Part shown: positions 1 to 8,058 of the stretch, one piece after another | Numbering within the stretch: the stretch's first letter is position 1 | How the letters are laid out: every line of letters begins with the position of its first letter | NCBI RefSeq assembly: GCF_019957155.1 | Contig: NZ_JAIPME010000002.1 | Location: forward strand, 1,955,001 to 2,019,000 | DNA: 64,000 bases | Origin: Anaerococcus murdochii | GTDB lineage: Bacteria; Bacillota; Clostridia; Tissierellales; Peptoniphilaceae | Direction of reading: 5' to 3' | Program-made: the position numbers and the translations under genes | Notes under the pieces: model-generated | The model's database searches: none | Seen by the model: only the letters and a program-made list of their open reading frames with translations | Told to the model about the DNA's origin: nothing

Positions 1-497
1 TTGCATCTTTGTTTTTACCTGATGAGTATCCTATTATTTCACGGCTGTTTAAGTCTATTATTAAACATATATAATTCCATGTTTTTCCTACTCTTACATA
101 TGTTAGGTCGCTTACTATTGCTTCTAATAGTCTCTATTGTCAAATTATCTATTTAAAAGGTTAGGGATGTCTTCTTCGTTGCATTTGGATCTTATTACTT
201 TATATTGTGCTACTGTATAGTTTGAGACTAGGCCATTTTTCTTCATTATTCGGCCTATTTTTCTTCTCGATATTTTATATCCAATTTTCCCTAGTTCTTT
301 TTTTATTTTGCGTGTTCCATAGTTGTTTCTACTTCTTCTGAATATTTCTTTTATTTCTTCTATTTGTTTTTCATCTTCATATAATTTCACATCTTTTTCT
401 TTGTTCAAATGATAATAGACTAAACTTCTTGTGACCCCAAGTAGTCTACACATTGCACTAATGCTATATTTATCTCGGTTCGAGATAATGAGGTCTA
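1..497 (-). pseudogene. IS3-family transposase OrfB, frameshifted and cut by the window edge
   Basis: On the minus strand the sequence reads an IS3/IS150-type OrfB: the N-terminal HTH_21 region (MCRLLGVTRSLVYYHL at 453) runs to about 145, and the integrase core start (SDLTYVRVGKTWNYICLIID) continues in another frame from about 120 to base 1. The frame break lies near 125-145. OrfB also reads upstream through [15 protein letters not shown], overlapping the end of OrfA at an A-rich run, the usual IS3 slippage arrangement. The DDE catalytic residues would lie left of the window. The frameshift and degenerate upstream gene make this a dead copy. It lies outside the integrative element, in the flanking replicon. 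Confidence 0.85.
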
Positions 498-605
498 TTT
501 TTTGCCTAACAGTAGTGCAGCTTGCTTTAAAATATCATTCTCCATTTCAACCTGTTTCAATTTTTTACGAAGTCTGATTATCTCTTTTTGTTTCGCATCC
601 ACATT
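495..605 (-). pseudogene. IS3-family OrfA C-terminal fragment
   Basis: Minus-strand translation gives [19 protein letters not shown] followed by [12 protein letters not shown] and a stop at 495-497. This is the leucine-zipper-like C-terminus of an IS3 OrfA. Its HTH N-terminal half is missing; upstream of about 605 the homology stops. The stop follows an A6 run where OrfA and OrfB overlap, as expected for the -1 frameshift of this family. Fragment only. Confidence 0.8.
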
Positions 606-965
606 ATCAAAATGGTTACTCTAAGCAGCACACCAACTATTTATTTTTTGAGTTTTAAACTTTGGTAGAAGTCTTGAACTCTTTATATTTACATAACTAT
701 TTGCCTGTATCACTATTATAACACGAAACCCTGCACAATGATCTAAAATTTTCAATTCTAACAAGTCTTTTTCAGTATTTTTAACTTCATAAAAACCTCT
801 TTGGCAATAATGCCTAATTCTTCTTTAGTTGTTAAAATTTTTTATTTTACCATCATCGTTCCCCTGATTTTCAATTAATCTTCTTAGGTTATATAAGAAG
901 TACATATCTTTTTAATCTTAAAGTTTTTAAGTCTTAATTTTAAAATTTTCAATCTTAGATATTAT
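606..965. other. Gene-free stretch between IS3 remnant and rumA 3' end
   Basis: I see no intact gene here. Short minus-strand pieces can be translated (for example TKEELGIIAKEVF near 800-840) but are broken by stops within a few codons, so this looks like decayed coding DNA. No convincing terminator for the rumA fragment was found. Confidence 0.4.
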
Positions 966-1277
966 TTAAATCATTCCAAAATGCTCTAAAGCATCTTCGA
1001 TTGCTTTTTCTTTTTCTTCTGGGCAATTTGGCACTCTTTGATTTTCTTTCTTACTAAAATTATAATTTTCTCTCTCTATTAGACCATGTTTCCTTTTTAT
1101 TTGTGCAATATATAGGCTTGAAACTTTTAGTCCGTATTTATCTAACACATACTTTTTAATTTCTCCATAAGTTGCGTCTTTTGAAAAGTCAATTTCAGAT
1201 AATTCATCTTCCCCTATTTCTATATCTAAATGATGTTCTGTATTTAGTTTGGACAACAGAGCTACAGTCTCGACATG
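966..1277 (-). pseudogene. rumA/rlmD-type 23S rRNA (uracil-5-)-methyltransferase, 3' fragment at attachment junction
   Basis: The frame reads HVETVALLSKLNTEHHLDIE and runs to ...CPEEKEKAIEDALEHFGMI, stop at 966. HVETVALLS is the conserved C-terminal motif of TrmA/RumA-family RNA uracil methyltransferases (SAM-dependent, RNA m5U). The tail after it is the extension seen on Firmicutes members. The catalytic part of the enzyme is absent: upstream of about 1280 the DNA is the end of a serine recombinase gene. The same frame can be followed upstream to an ATG at 1361, but those codons come from the mobile element. The 5' portion is expected at the far side of the element, beyond this window. The rum gene is a known integration site of streptococcal ICEs with large serine recombinases (recalled knowledge). 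Confidence 0.8.
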
Positions 1278-3023
1278 CGTTGTCTTTTGCTTGGGAACAT
1301 AATTTTTTATCCTCGTCATTCTTGTAGGAGCACAATTTATTAATGTCATTGTCTTTGGCATTTTTTCTTTTATCTTTAAAGTTATTAGAATCTTGACTAT
1401 CTTTAACTCCTGTTTTGAAATAGAATGTTAAGTCATATGGATGAACTGTTCCGTCTTTGTCAATTCTACCCACCACGACTTTATCAACTATGCTTTCAAA
1501 TACTGTTCTATTAAATCCCTCTATAATTTCTTTGTTTTCTAAGACCTTTTTAAATTGCTTTAGTCTTTCTTTAATAGAATTTTCATCTTTTATTGTTAGC
1601 TCTAGGGTTTTCTTTTCATCAAGTAATTCTTCTTTTTGTTTTGTAAGTTTTTTATACTTTTTAGTATAAACTTCTTCATCTATACTGTCTTCCAGATGAA
1701 GGTCAAATAACTTTCTTTCTTGACTAATGATTCTGTTTAATTGGTTTTCTATCTTCTTCAAATCTTTGACTAAAGTATTATCATTTATTTCTTCTTCTAC
1801 AATTTTTAAAAAATCATCTATTACTGTTGAATCTGCATGGCATAATTGCCTATAGCTTTCAACAAATGCTTTTTCTATTGCTGCTTCTTGTATTCCTTTT
1901 GAATGAGGGCAATATTTTTTACCTTTTTTTGTTGACTTTACACATTGCCAGTTAATTTTTTTATAAATTGAACTAGTGTGCCATGTTCTTCTTGAAAGTA
2001 TTTCACCACAAAATCCACATTCCAGCATACTTGAAAAAGCGTATTGTCTTGATAGTTTTTCTCTCTTCCTATCCTTGTTAGCAATGGTGTTTCTATTCTG
2101 TGCTCTCCTGAGTCTAATCTCCTGTGCCTTTTCAAAGTCTTCTCTTGATATAATTGGCTCGTGATGATTTTCAATATGATATTTATCAGATTCACCAAAG
2201 TTTGCTAGTCTTCTTTTTGTTATGGGATCAACTGTGAAGGTCTTTCCCATTAGTATATCTCCAATATACTTTTCATTTTTAATTATTCCTAACACTGTAG
2301 TATCAGACCATTTTGTTTTACCTCTCGGGGTGAGATATCCTTGCTCTTCTAGTTCCCTGCCAATGACCGAGCCACCATTGCCCTCTAAATATCTTTTAAA
2401 GATGTATCTGACAATTTTGGCTTCTTCTTCATTTATAGAGATACTTTTTGTTGTAGGGTCATAGTCGTATCCAAGACAACCTTGAAAACCAATAAGTTCC
2501 CCTTTTTCCATTTTCATTTTCAGTCCTTTTTTCACATGGGCTGAGGTATTTTCTACTTCTTGTTGAGCTACTGAACTTAATATTGTTAATAATAGCTCTC
2601 CATCCATTGTCAAAGTATCTATATTTTCTTCTTCAAATACTACACCAACATTGTTTTCCTTTAGCAGTCTTACATATTTCGAAGTATCTAATGTATTTCT
2701 TGCAAATCTTGATATAGATTTAGTAATTATCATGTCTATATCTCCATTTTGGCAATCACTTATTAGCCTCATGAAATCTGCTCTTTTAGTAGCAGTTGTT
2801 CCTGTGGTTGCTTCATCTGCATATATACCAGCCAGAGTCCAGTTCTTATTATTTTTTATTAGATTTGTATAATAATCAACTTGCGATTTATATGATTCAA
2901 GTTGGTCTTTACTATCAGTGCTAACTCGACAATATGCTGCAACTCGTTTTAAATCTAAATGTAGTGCATTTCTATTCTTGCTCCTGTATTTGAAGCTTTT
3001 ATTACTTATACTTTAGTATTCAT
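1204..3023 (-). pseudogene. Large serine recombinase at ICE end, N-terminus interrupted
   Basis: Large serine recombinases catalyse integration and excision through a Ser-DNA link. The catalytic motif RVAAYCRVSTDSKDQLESY reads in frame from about 2955. Following it are the resolvase core (SRFARNTLDTSKYVRLL), the recombinase domain, a zinc ribbon (CGFCGEIL, then C...C near 1930-2020) and a coiled coil. The good Shine-Dalgarno (GGAAGG, 3032-3037) precedes ATG 3023, which reads MNTKV and then TAA (3006-3008). The rest of the leader, VIKASNTGARIEMHYI, is in a different frame from the catalytic domain. So there is a nonsense codon plus a frameshift before the active serine. An internal start at 2772 would give 522 residues but omit the serine. 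The C-terminal ~24 residues, from about 1277 to the stop at 1204, are encoded by the host rumA sequence. Confidence 0.75.
1250..1285. other. Left attachment junction (attL/attR-type) of the rumA-integrated element
   Basis: Host rumA codons for THVETVALLS (minus strand from about 1280) directly continue the reading frame of the element's recombinase gene. The exact crossover dinucleotide cannot be fixed without the other end or an empty site. The element lies to the right, since the recombinase gene ends here. Confidence 0.65.
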
Positions 3024-3078
3024 CTTACATCCTTCCCATTTTGTGTCTTTCTACAGTATTATTTTATCACAAGCTTAA

Positions 3079-3216
3079 TTACTTTCTATTCATCTTTTTA
3101 TAATCATTTTCTAACCTGTTCTTAATTTTTGTATATTCCTTATCATTAATTAATTTAAGATCATAAAGTCTACATAACATAGCAACTCTCATACTATAAA
3201 TCTTTATTGCTTGCAT
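3079..3216 (-). CDS. Small SHOCT-like protein upstream of recombinase (45 aa)
   Basis: ATG at 3216 is preceded by a near-perfect ribosome binding site (TAGGAGGT, spacing 5). The 45-residue product (MQAIKIYSMRVAMLCRLYDL..., ending KKMNRK) is basic and helical. Its LYDLKLINDKEYTKIKNRL segment resembles the SHOCT motif (short C-terminal helical motif, typically LxxLxxxGLITxEEYxxxK). It lies 56 bases upstream of the recombinase start and is probably cotranscribed with it. A role in excision or regulation is inference from position only. Confidence 0.55.
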   Translation of the reverse strand: MQAIKIYSMRVAMLCRLYDLKLINDKEYTKIKNRLENDYKKMNRK

Positions 3217-3601
3217 TTTAACCTCCTATGTAAGTTTTTTTTTACCTTGATAAGTGGATTAAATTTAAAATATACTAATCTCACATAAGCAATTTCAAGA
3301 ATCTTCACACTTCAAAGTATTTTGATTTTTATAAAAAGATGACAAAATACCCCTCACCTTATATAGTGAAATTTGCCCTCTTTGGTAACCAGAATTTTTA
3401 TTTTTTTATAGTATTTTTGAGTTTTAATGATTAATTGAATATAAAAAATGAGGACCTATGCTATTAGGCATAAATCCTCAAAAATAAAAAATATTATAAA
3501 GTTTATATTATGAAGTATTCTAAAAAATACTATTCATAACTTCTCGTTTTTCTTGCGTTTTTATCATATATCCCTCTTGCAATTTACTAATGTATGCATT
3601 T
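3217..3601. other. Intergenic scar with terminators and sigma-gene flanking sequence
   Basis: Three things are visible. (1) 3341-3412 (TTTGCCCTCTTTGGTAACCAG and neighbours) closely matches 27869-27932, the sequence just downstream of the sigma-factor gene. (2) 3448-3482 forms a hairpin with TGAGGA/TCCTCA arms and T-rich tail, like the one upstream of the sigma gene. (3) 3508-3536 is a second inverted repeat (AGTATT/AATACT) after the ECF ATPase gene. A 15-codon minus-strand reading frame (MIKTQEKREVMNSIF, ATG at 3569) with an AGAGGG site may be a truncated gene start. The sigma coding region itself is absent, so this looks like a deletion scar. Confidence 0.55.
3448..3482 (-). terminator. Terminator-like hairpin downstream of module 1 ECF operon
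   Basis: Minus strand reads TGAGGA ... ATGCCTAATAGCAT ... TCCTCA followed by TTTTTTA, an intrinsic-terminator shape. The ATGC/GCAT inner arms extend the stem. Confidence 0.5.
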
Positions 3602-4993
3602 TCACAAATACGTGAAATCAATCACTTTATCACAAACTGACTCTAAAAACTCAACATCATGGGATATTATTAAAATCAACTTATCTTCTTCTTTTACTTT
3701 CTTTATGTTTTTAGCTACTATTTTCATATTTCTATAGTCCAATCCACTAGTTGGTTCATCAAAAAATAGAATTTTCTTGTCTGATAGTAAAGCTGATAAG
3801 ATAATTACTCTCTGTTTTTGTCCTCCTGACAAGGTGTGAGGATTCCTATCACTGATATTTTTCAACTCCATATCTTTTAACCAAGTATCTAAAGCATTAT
3901 CATCTTTAATATTTGATGTTAATACTATTTCATCTTTAACGCTGTCCGTGAATAACTGACAGTTCACTTCCTGCATAATAAGCAGGCTCTCATTTAGCCT
4001 ACTTTTTATATTTAAATTCTCATCATCTTTTAAAATTTTACCTTTATTTTCTTTGTATAAGCCACATATAATTTTTGCTAATGTAGACTTCCCAATTCCA
4101 TTTTCTCCAACAATTCCAATAATATTCCCATAAAAAAATTTAAGATCCTCAATGGACAAAATTATTTTGGTATTTCTTTTGAATATTAGATTTTTTAACT
4201 CTAATAAAGTCCCTTTATTTGAAGTTTCAAAATCATCAAATCTTTCAATAGCTTTATAATCAGAATGCCTAAGTCCTGTTCTCATTCGTTCATCTTCACT
4301 TAGATTTTCAATTTCGTCCATACTATATTCTCTGATGATTTTTCCATCCTCTAAGTATATTGCTCTATCAACAATGTCTTTTAAATACCACAACCTGTGT
4401 TCTGCAATAATAATAGTTTTTCCTAAAGATTTAAGCTTTTTTATTGTAAGCGATAGTTCTTTCATTGACTTTTTGTCTAAGCTTGAAGATGGTTCATCAA
4501 GAATAAATATCTCAGGGTTTAATGCGTAAATGCTTGCTATAGCAATCTTCTGCTTTTCTCCTCCAGAAAGATTGAATATATTTTTATTCATCAAGTTTTC
4601 AAGATGAAGCTCTTTTTCAACTTCTTCAATCCTTTTGTTAATTACTCCTTTTTCTATTCCATAATTTTCTAAACCAAAAGCGATTTCATCGGTTGTATTG
4701 GTTGTATAAAATTGTGTTTTAGGATTTTGAAAAACCGAGCCTACATTATTAGATAATTTATAAATTGGTGTGGTAAATGTATTCATACCATTGACCATAA
4801 CACTGCCAGAAATTTCCCCATCATAAAACTCAGGTATTATACCGTTCATAAGCTTTAATAGAGTCGACTTTCCGCAACCGCTCCTACCACATAGAAGAAT
4901 GCATTCCCCTTTTTTGATTTTCAAATTTATATCTTTTAATGAGTAATCAGATCCTCCCTTATACTTAAAACTTAATTCTCTAATTTCAATCAT
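3602..4993 (-). CDS. ECF transporter ATPase, fused A-A' (module 1)
   Basis: Energy-coupling ATPase with two ABC domains in one chain, 463 residues from MIEIREL. NBD1 has Walker A GRSGCGKST (36-44), signature LSGGEKQ (142-148) and Walker B ILDEPSSSLD (164-173). NBD2 has Walker A GENGIGKST (296-304), signature LSGGQKQR (~388-395) and FDEPTSGLD (~411). Both sites look competent. The chosen ATG at 4993 overlaps the stop of the EcfT gene by ATGA, so the two are translationally coupled; a GTG three codons earlier is less likely. It works with the T and S genes upstream at the membrane. Substrate is not evident from sequence; the neighbouring YbtP/Q-like exporter-fold pair suggests a metallophore or related compound (inference). 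Confidence 0.9.
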   Translation of the reverse strand: MIEIRELSFKYKGGSDYSLKDINLKIKKGECILLCGRSGCGKSTLLKLMNGIIPEFYDGEISGSVMVNGMNTFTTPIYKLSNNVGSVFQNPKTQFYTTNTTDEIAFGLENYGIEKGVINKRIEEVEKELHLENLMNKNIFNLSGGEKQKIAIASIYALNPEIFILDEPSSSLDKKSMKELSLTIKKLKSLGKTIIIAEHRLWYLKDIVDRAIYLEDGKIIREYSMDEIENLSEDERMRTGLRHSDYKAIERFDDFETSNKGTLLELKNLIFKRNTKIILSIEDLKFFYGNIIGIVGENGIGKSTLAKIICGLYKENKGKILKDDENLNIKSRLNESLLIMQEVNCQLFTDSVKDEIVLTSNIKDDNALDTWLKDMELKNISDRNPHTLSGGQKQRVIILSALLSDKKILFFDEPTSGLDYRNMKIVAKNIKKVKEEDKLILIISHDVEFLESVCDKVIDFTYL

Positions 4994-5718
4994 AAGTCCC
5001 ACCCTGATACTTTCATAAATATTACTATTGATAAAATTAAAATCATAAGAATTAGAACACCAATATCATTTTTTCTAAACTTAATTAGGTGTCTACTTGT
5101 TTTGTTAACAGGAGCATCGAGTCCCCTTATAATGGCTGATTGAGAGAGCTCATCCCCAATTTCTATCACACTTACGAACAATGGCACAAAAAAATATTCC
5201 ATAATTAATGTTGGTCTTCTTGTTAAATTGATTAAGTTAAAATTAATTCCTCGAGTTTTCATCGCCATATTTATATGACTCCATTCGTCTTTAATAGTAG
5301 GCAAACATCTAAATATTACAGAAATCATTATGAGCGTGTCTTTTGAAAGTTTTAATTTTTGTAAAGTTGCCACTGCACTGGAAACAGATGTGGAATTTAA
5401 AATCCATTTACCCACGATAATACATGGCAGAAATTTTCTTCCAATTGCTAAGATAAATAAAATTAAATTCAAAAGAAAATTCATACTAAAATAGGCTAAA
5501 GATTTTTCCAATACTACACTTATTACAAAAAATAAAATATACCTTATAGCGGATTTTTTATAACCATCGCTAATAATGATGACAAGGAAAAATAATGTAA
5601 TAAGGCTTTGATAGATCCAATCAACCCCTAAAAAAATTAAAATATTTGCACCTATAAGCAAAATAAGTTTTGTTCTGAGGTCATATTTTGACCCCAGAAC
5701 AAACTTTGAATTTTCCAT
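4990..5718 (-). CDS. ECF transporter transmembrane component T (module 1)
   Basis: 242-residue membrane protein (CbiQ/EcfT family). Hydrophobic segments cluster at about 17-45, 55-75 and 80-100, with a C-terminal one at about 218-238. The cytoplasmic coupling helices carry the family's Arg-Gly motifs, MKTRGI (~174) and IIRGLDAP (~205), which insert into the ATPase grooves. Its ATG shares one base with the stop of the S-component gene (TAATG), and its stop overlaps the ATPase start (ATGA). This is a tightly coupled S-T-A operon. Confidence 0.88.
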   Translation of the reverse strand: MENSKFVLGSKYDLRTKLILLIGANILIFLGVDWIYQSLITLFFLVIIISDGYKKSAIRYILFFVISVVLEKSLAYFSMNFLLNLILFILAIGRKFLPCIIVGKWILNSTSVSSAVATLQKLKLSKDTLIMISVIFRCLPTIKDEWSHINMAMKTRGINFNLINLTRRPTLIMEYFFVPLFVSVIEIGDELSQSAIIRGLDAPVNKTSRHLIKFRKNDIGVLILMILILSIVIFMKVSGWDL

Positions 5719-6308
5719 TATAAAACTCCTGCGGATTCCAACTTTTTATTTAGTATTTTCTTTGTAAAATAAGAACCAATCAAAGAGAATATAAATGTTC
5801 CAATAATCATTACTGGTAACATCCATATTGGTGTCCATGCTCTTACTGTGTTACAAAAGCTTTGATCTAATTTACCTTTTATTAAACTTTCAAAAAATGC
5901 TTCTCTCATAACCCAAATTGGTAAGAATCCTCCAAATAAGTTTAGAGAAAAAAACATATGACTAATTGTATTTTTCTTAAAGTCTGTATAATTTCCACCT
6001 TTTGCTATCAACATAGCAATTATTCCGGCAGGCACTGCCACTAATGGTGCAATTGGAATATGTCCAGTTGCAACTAATAAAATACTTGGTAAAGTAGCTG
6101 CGATTACAATAGCAGTAGCTGACTTTGTCTTTGCAAGAAGCATATGATAGGTTGGTGCAGCAAATAGTGCTACAAGCATAGGCATTAGTAAAAATAAAAC
6201 AGGGACTGGCATAGATATTGCCCCAATGACTGCATATGTTACAAAGTAAAGTGCAATCAAAACACCGGCTGTAACTGCATTTTTTGATGATTTCTTTTGT
6301 GTTTTCAT
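5718..6308 (-). CDS. MptD/Trep_Strep-family ECF substrate-binding (S) component (module 1)
   Basis: 196-residue integral membrane protein with about five to six hydrophobic helices. It begins MKTQKKSSKNAVTAGVLIAL, with a basic N-terminus before the first helix. The WVMREAFFESL and TPIWMLPVMIIGTFIFSLIG segments fit the Trep_Strep/MptD family of putative ECF S components. In ECF systems this subunit binds the substrate. It lies 26 bases after the ABC half-transporter gene with an AAAGGAGG site, so it is in the same operon. The ligand is unknown; the family has no well-established substrate that I can cite. Confidence 0.8.
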   Translation of the reverse strand: MKTQKKSSKNAVTAGVLIALYFVTYAVIGAISMPVPVLFLLMPMLVALFAAPTYHMLLAKTKSATAIVIAATLPSILLVATGHIPIAPLVAVPAGIIAMLIAKGGNYTDFKKNTISHMFFSLNLFGGFLPIWVMREAFFESLIKGKLDQSFCNTVRAWTPIWMLPVMIIGTFIFSLIGSYFTKKILNKKLESAGVL

Positions 6309-6333
6309 AAATTTCCTCCTTTAAAATTGATTG

Positions 6334-8058
6334 TTACTGTACAATCTTCCATTCTTTAGACTTTTCTTGATAATTCCATAAGTCTTTATATAGTCCTTCA
6401 TTTTTAATAAGTTCTTCATGCTTCCCAACTTCCTCTACCTTTCCTTTGTTTAAAACAACAATTTTATCAGCTCCCATTACGCTCCTTAATTTATGAGCTA
6501 CAACCACAACTGTTTTATTTTTAATTAAATTTGATATTGCTTCTTGTATAATAAGTTCATTTTCAGGATCAAGCGAAGATGTTGCTTCATCAAGTAGTAT
6601 TATTGGGGCGTTTTTTAATATTGCTCTCGCTATTGATATTCTTTGTTTCTCACCTCCAGACAGAGTCGCACCTCCTTGTCCAATCATAGTGTCAAATCCA
6701 TCATCTTTATTGACTATAAAGTCATAAGCTCCTGCCATTTTTGCAGCATTCATAATTTCATCTTTACTTGCATCTTCATTTCCAAATTTTATATTGTTAT
6801 AAATTGTGTCTTTAAAAAGATACACATCTTGAAAAACAACAGAAAATTTATCCATTAATTTATCAGGGTCGGCTGTTAGCAAATCTACTCCACCAATTTT
6901 AATTGTCCCTTCATTAGGATCATAAAATCTGGAAATTAATTTAATTAGTGTAGATTTTCCAGAGCCAGAGTAACCAACAAAAGCAGTTAATTCGTTTTCA
7001 TTAATATCTAATGAAACATTATCGATAACCTTAGATTCCTTGTAAGAAAATGAAACATCACAGATTTCAATTTTGTTACTATCGTTTAAATCGCAATTTC
7101 CTGACATAGGTTTAGCCTTAAGTAAGTTAATGATTCTCTCTCCTGAAACTGATGCCATTTGTAGACCTGTATAATTTACAAGTGCAAGCTCCAAGGGATC
7201 AAAAATCCTTGTGCCTACAAATAAGAACATTAAAAATGTATCAATTTCCAAAGATCCATTTATAAATAAATAGGAACCAACTAAACTCATCAAAGGAAGT
7301 CCTATTCTTAAAATCATACTTGCTATAGTAGTTAATGAACCAACCCCTTTCTCACTCTTAATATTTGCATTTCTTGAGTTATCTATATCTTCTTCAAGCT
7401 TTGTTAATGTATCATCTAAGCTGTTATAAGCTTTTAGAGTCTTAATAGCATCCAAATATTCATTTATATCTTCTTCCTCTTTTATCCTAATTTTCTTTGT
7501 TTTCAAATAAATTTTTTTCTGAAAGTTTTGCATGAGTGTAAGAAGTAGAACAGAAATAGGTAGTCCTATAAGTGTTGCTATTCCCATTTTTACATTAATT
7601 ATCAAAAATAATATTGAGCAAAGAACCGCTACACATATGCCACTGAAAAATTGAGGTAATTGATGCGTTACTGCCGTTTCAACTTTGAAAAAATCATTCA
7701 TTAATGTATCTAAGATCTCCGCTGAACTTTTCCCTGAAATATAACCTATTGGCAATTTTCTTATGTGGTCTGCAAGCTCTATTCTTCCATCTGCACTTGT
7801 CTTGTATCCAAGTTCATAGGTATATTTTGTGGCTAAATTTTCCAATAAGAATGTTATTAGGAAAAATACTGCCATTATCCCAAAATACTTCCATAAAAGT
7901 CTCGTATCTATACTATCTGAACCTCTATTTAAAAATAGTGTTTCTACAATTTTCGCCAAAGCAATAAATGGTATAAGGTTGGAAATAGATGCCAAAACAT
8001 TTAAAATAATTGATTTTCTTATATTATTCATCTTTCCTAATGTAATATTTCTTATCAT
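6334..8058 (-). CDS. ABC exporter-fold half-transporter, second of pair (module 1)
   Basis: 574 residues: transmembrane domain with six helices (about 15-290), then an ATPase domain with Walker A GYSGSGKST (~370), signature LSGGEKQRIS, Walker B IILLDEATSSLDPEN and H-loop VVAHKL. All catalytic residues look intact. Its ATG overlaps the stop of the preceding half-transporter gene by ATGA, so the two probably form a heterodimer made 1:1. The pair resembles YbtP/YbtQ and IrtA/IrtB, which have an exporter fold but import ferric siderophores (family knowledge). Being followed by ECF S, T and A genes strengthens an import reading, but multidrug export cannot be excluded. Confidence 0.88.
   Translation of the reverse strand: MIRNITLGKMNNIRKSIILNVLASISNLIPFIALAKIVETLFLNRGSDSIDTRLLWKYFGIMAVFFLITFLLENLATKYTYELGYKTSADGRIELADHIRKLPIGYISGKSSAEILDTLMNDFFKVETAVTHQLPQFFSGICVAVLCSILFLIINVKMGIATLIGLPISVLLLTLMQNFQKKIYLKTKKIRIKEEEDINEYLDAIKTLKAYNSLDDTLTKLEEDIDNSRNANIKSEKGVGSLTTIASMILRIGLPLMSLVGSYLFINGSLEIDTFLMFLFVGTRIFDPLELALVNYTGLQMASVSGERIINLLKAKPMSGNCDLNDSNKIEICDVSFSYKESKVIDNVSLDINENELTAFVGYSGSGKSTLIKLISRFYDPNEGTIKIGGVDLLTADPDKLMDKFSVVFQDVYLFKDTIYNNIKFGNEDASKDEIMNAAKMAGAYDFIVNKDDGFDTMIGQGGATLSGGEKQRISIARAILKNAPIILLDEATSSLDPENELIIQEAISNLIKNKTVVVVAHKLRSVMGADKIVVLNKGKVEEVGKHEELIKNEGLYKDLWNYQEKSKEWKIVQ

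Noticed and set aside
966..1361. 131-residue protein as an independent gene
   Set aside because: Only the part from HVETVALLS onward is rumA-like; the first 28 residues come from the end of the recombinase gene in another frame, so it is a junction artefact.
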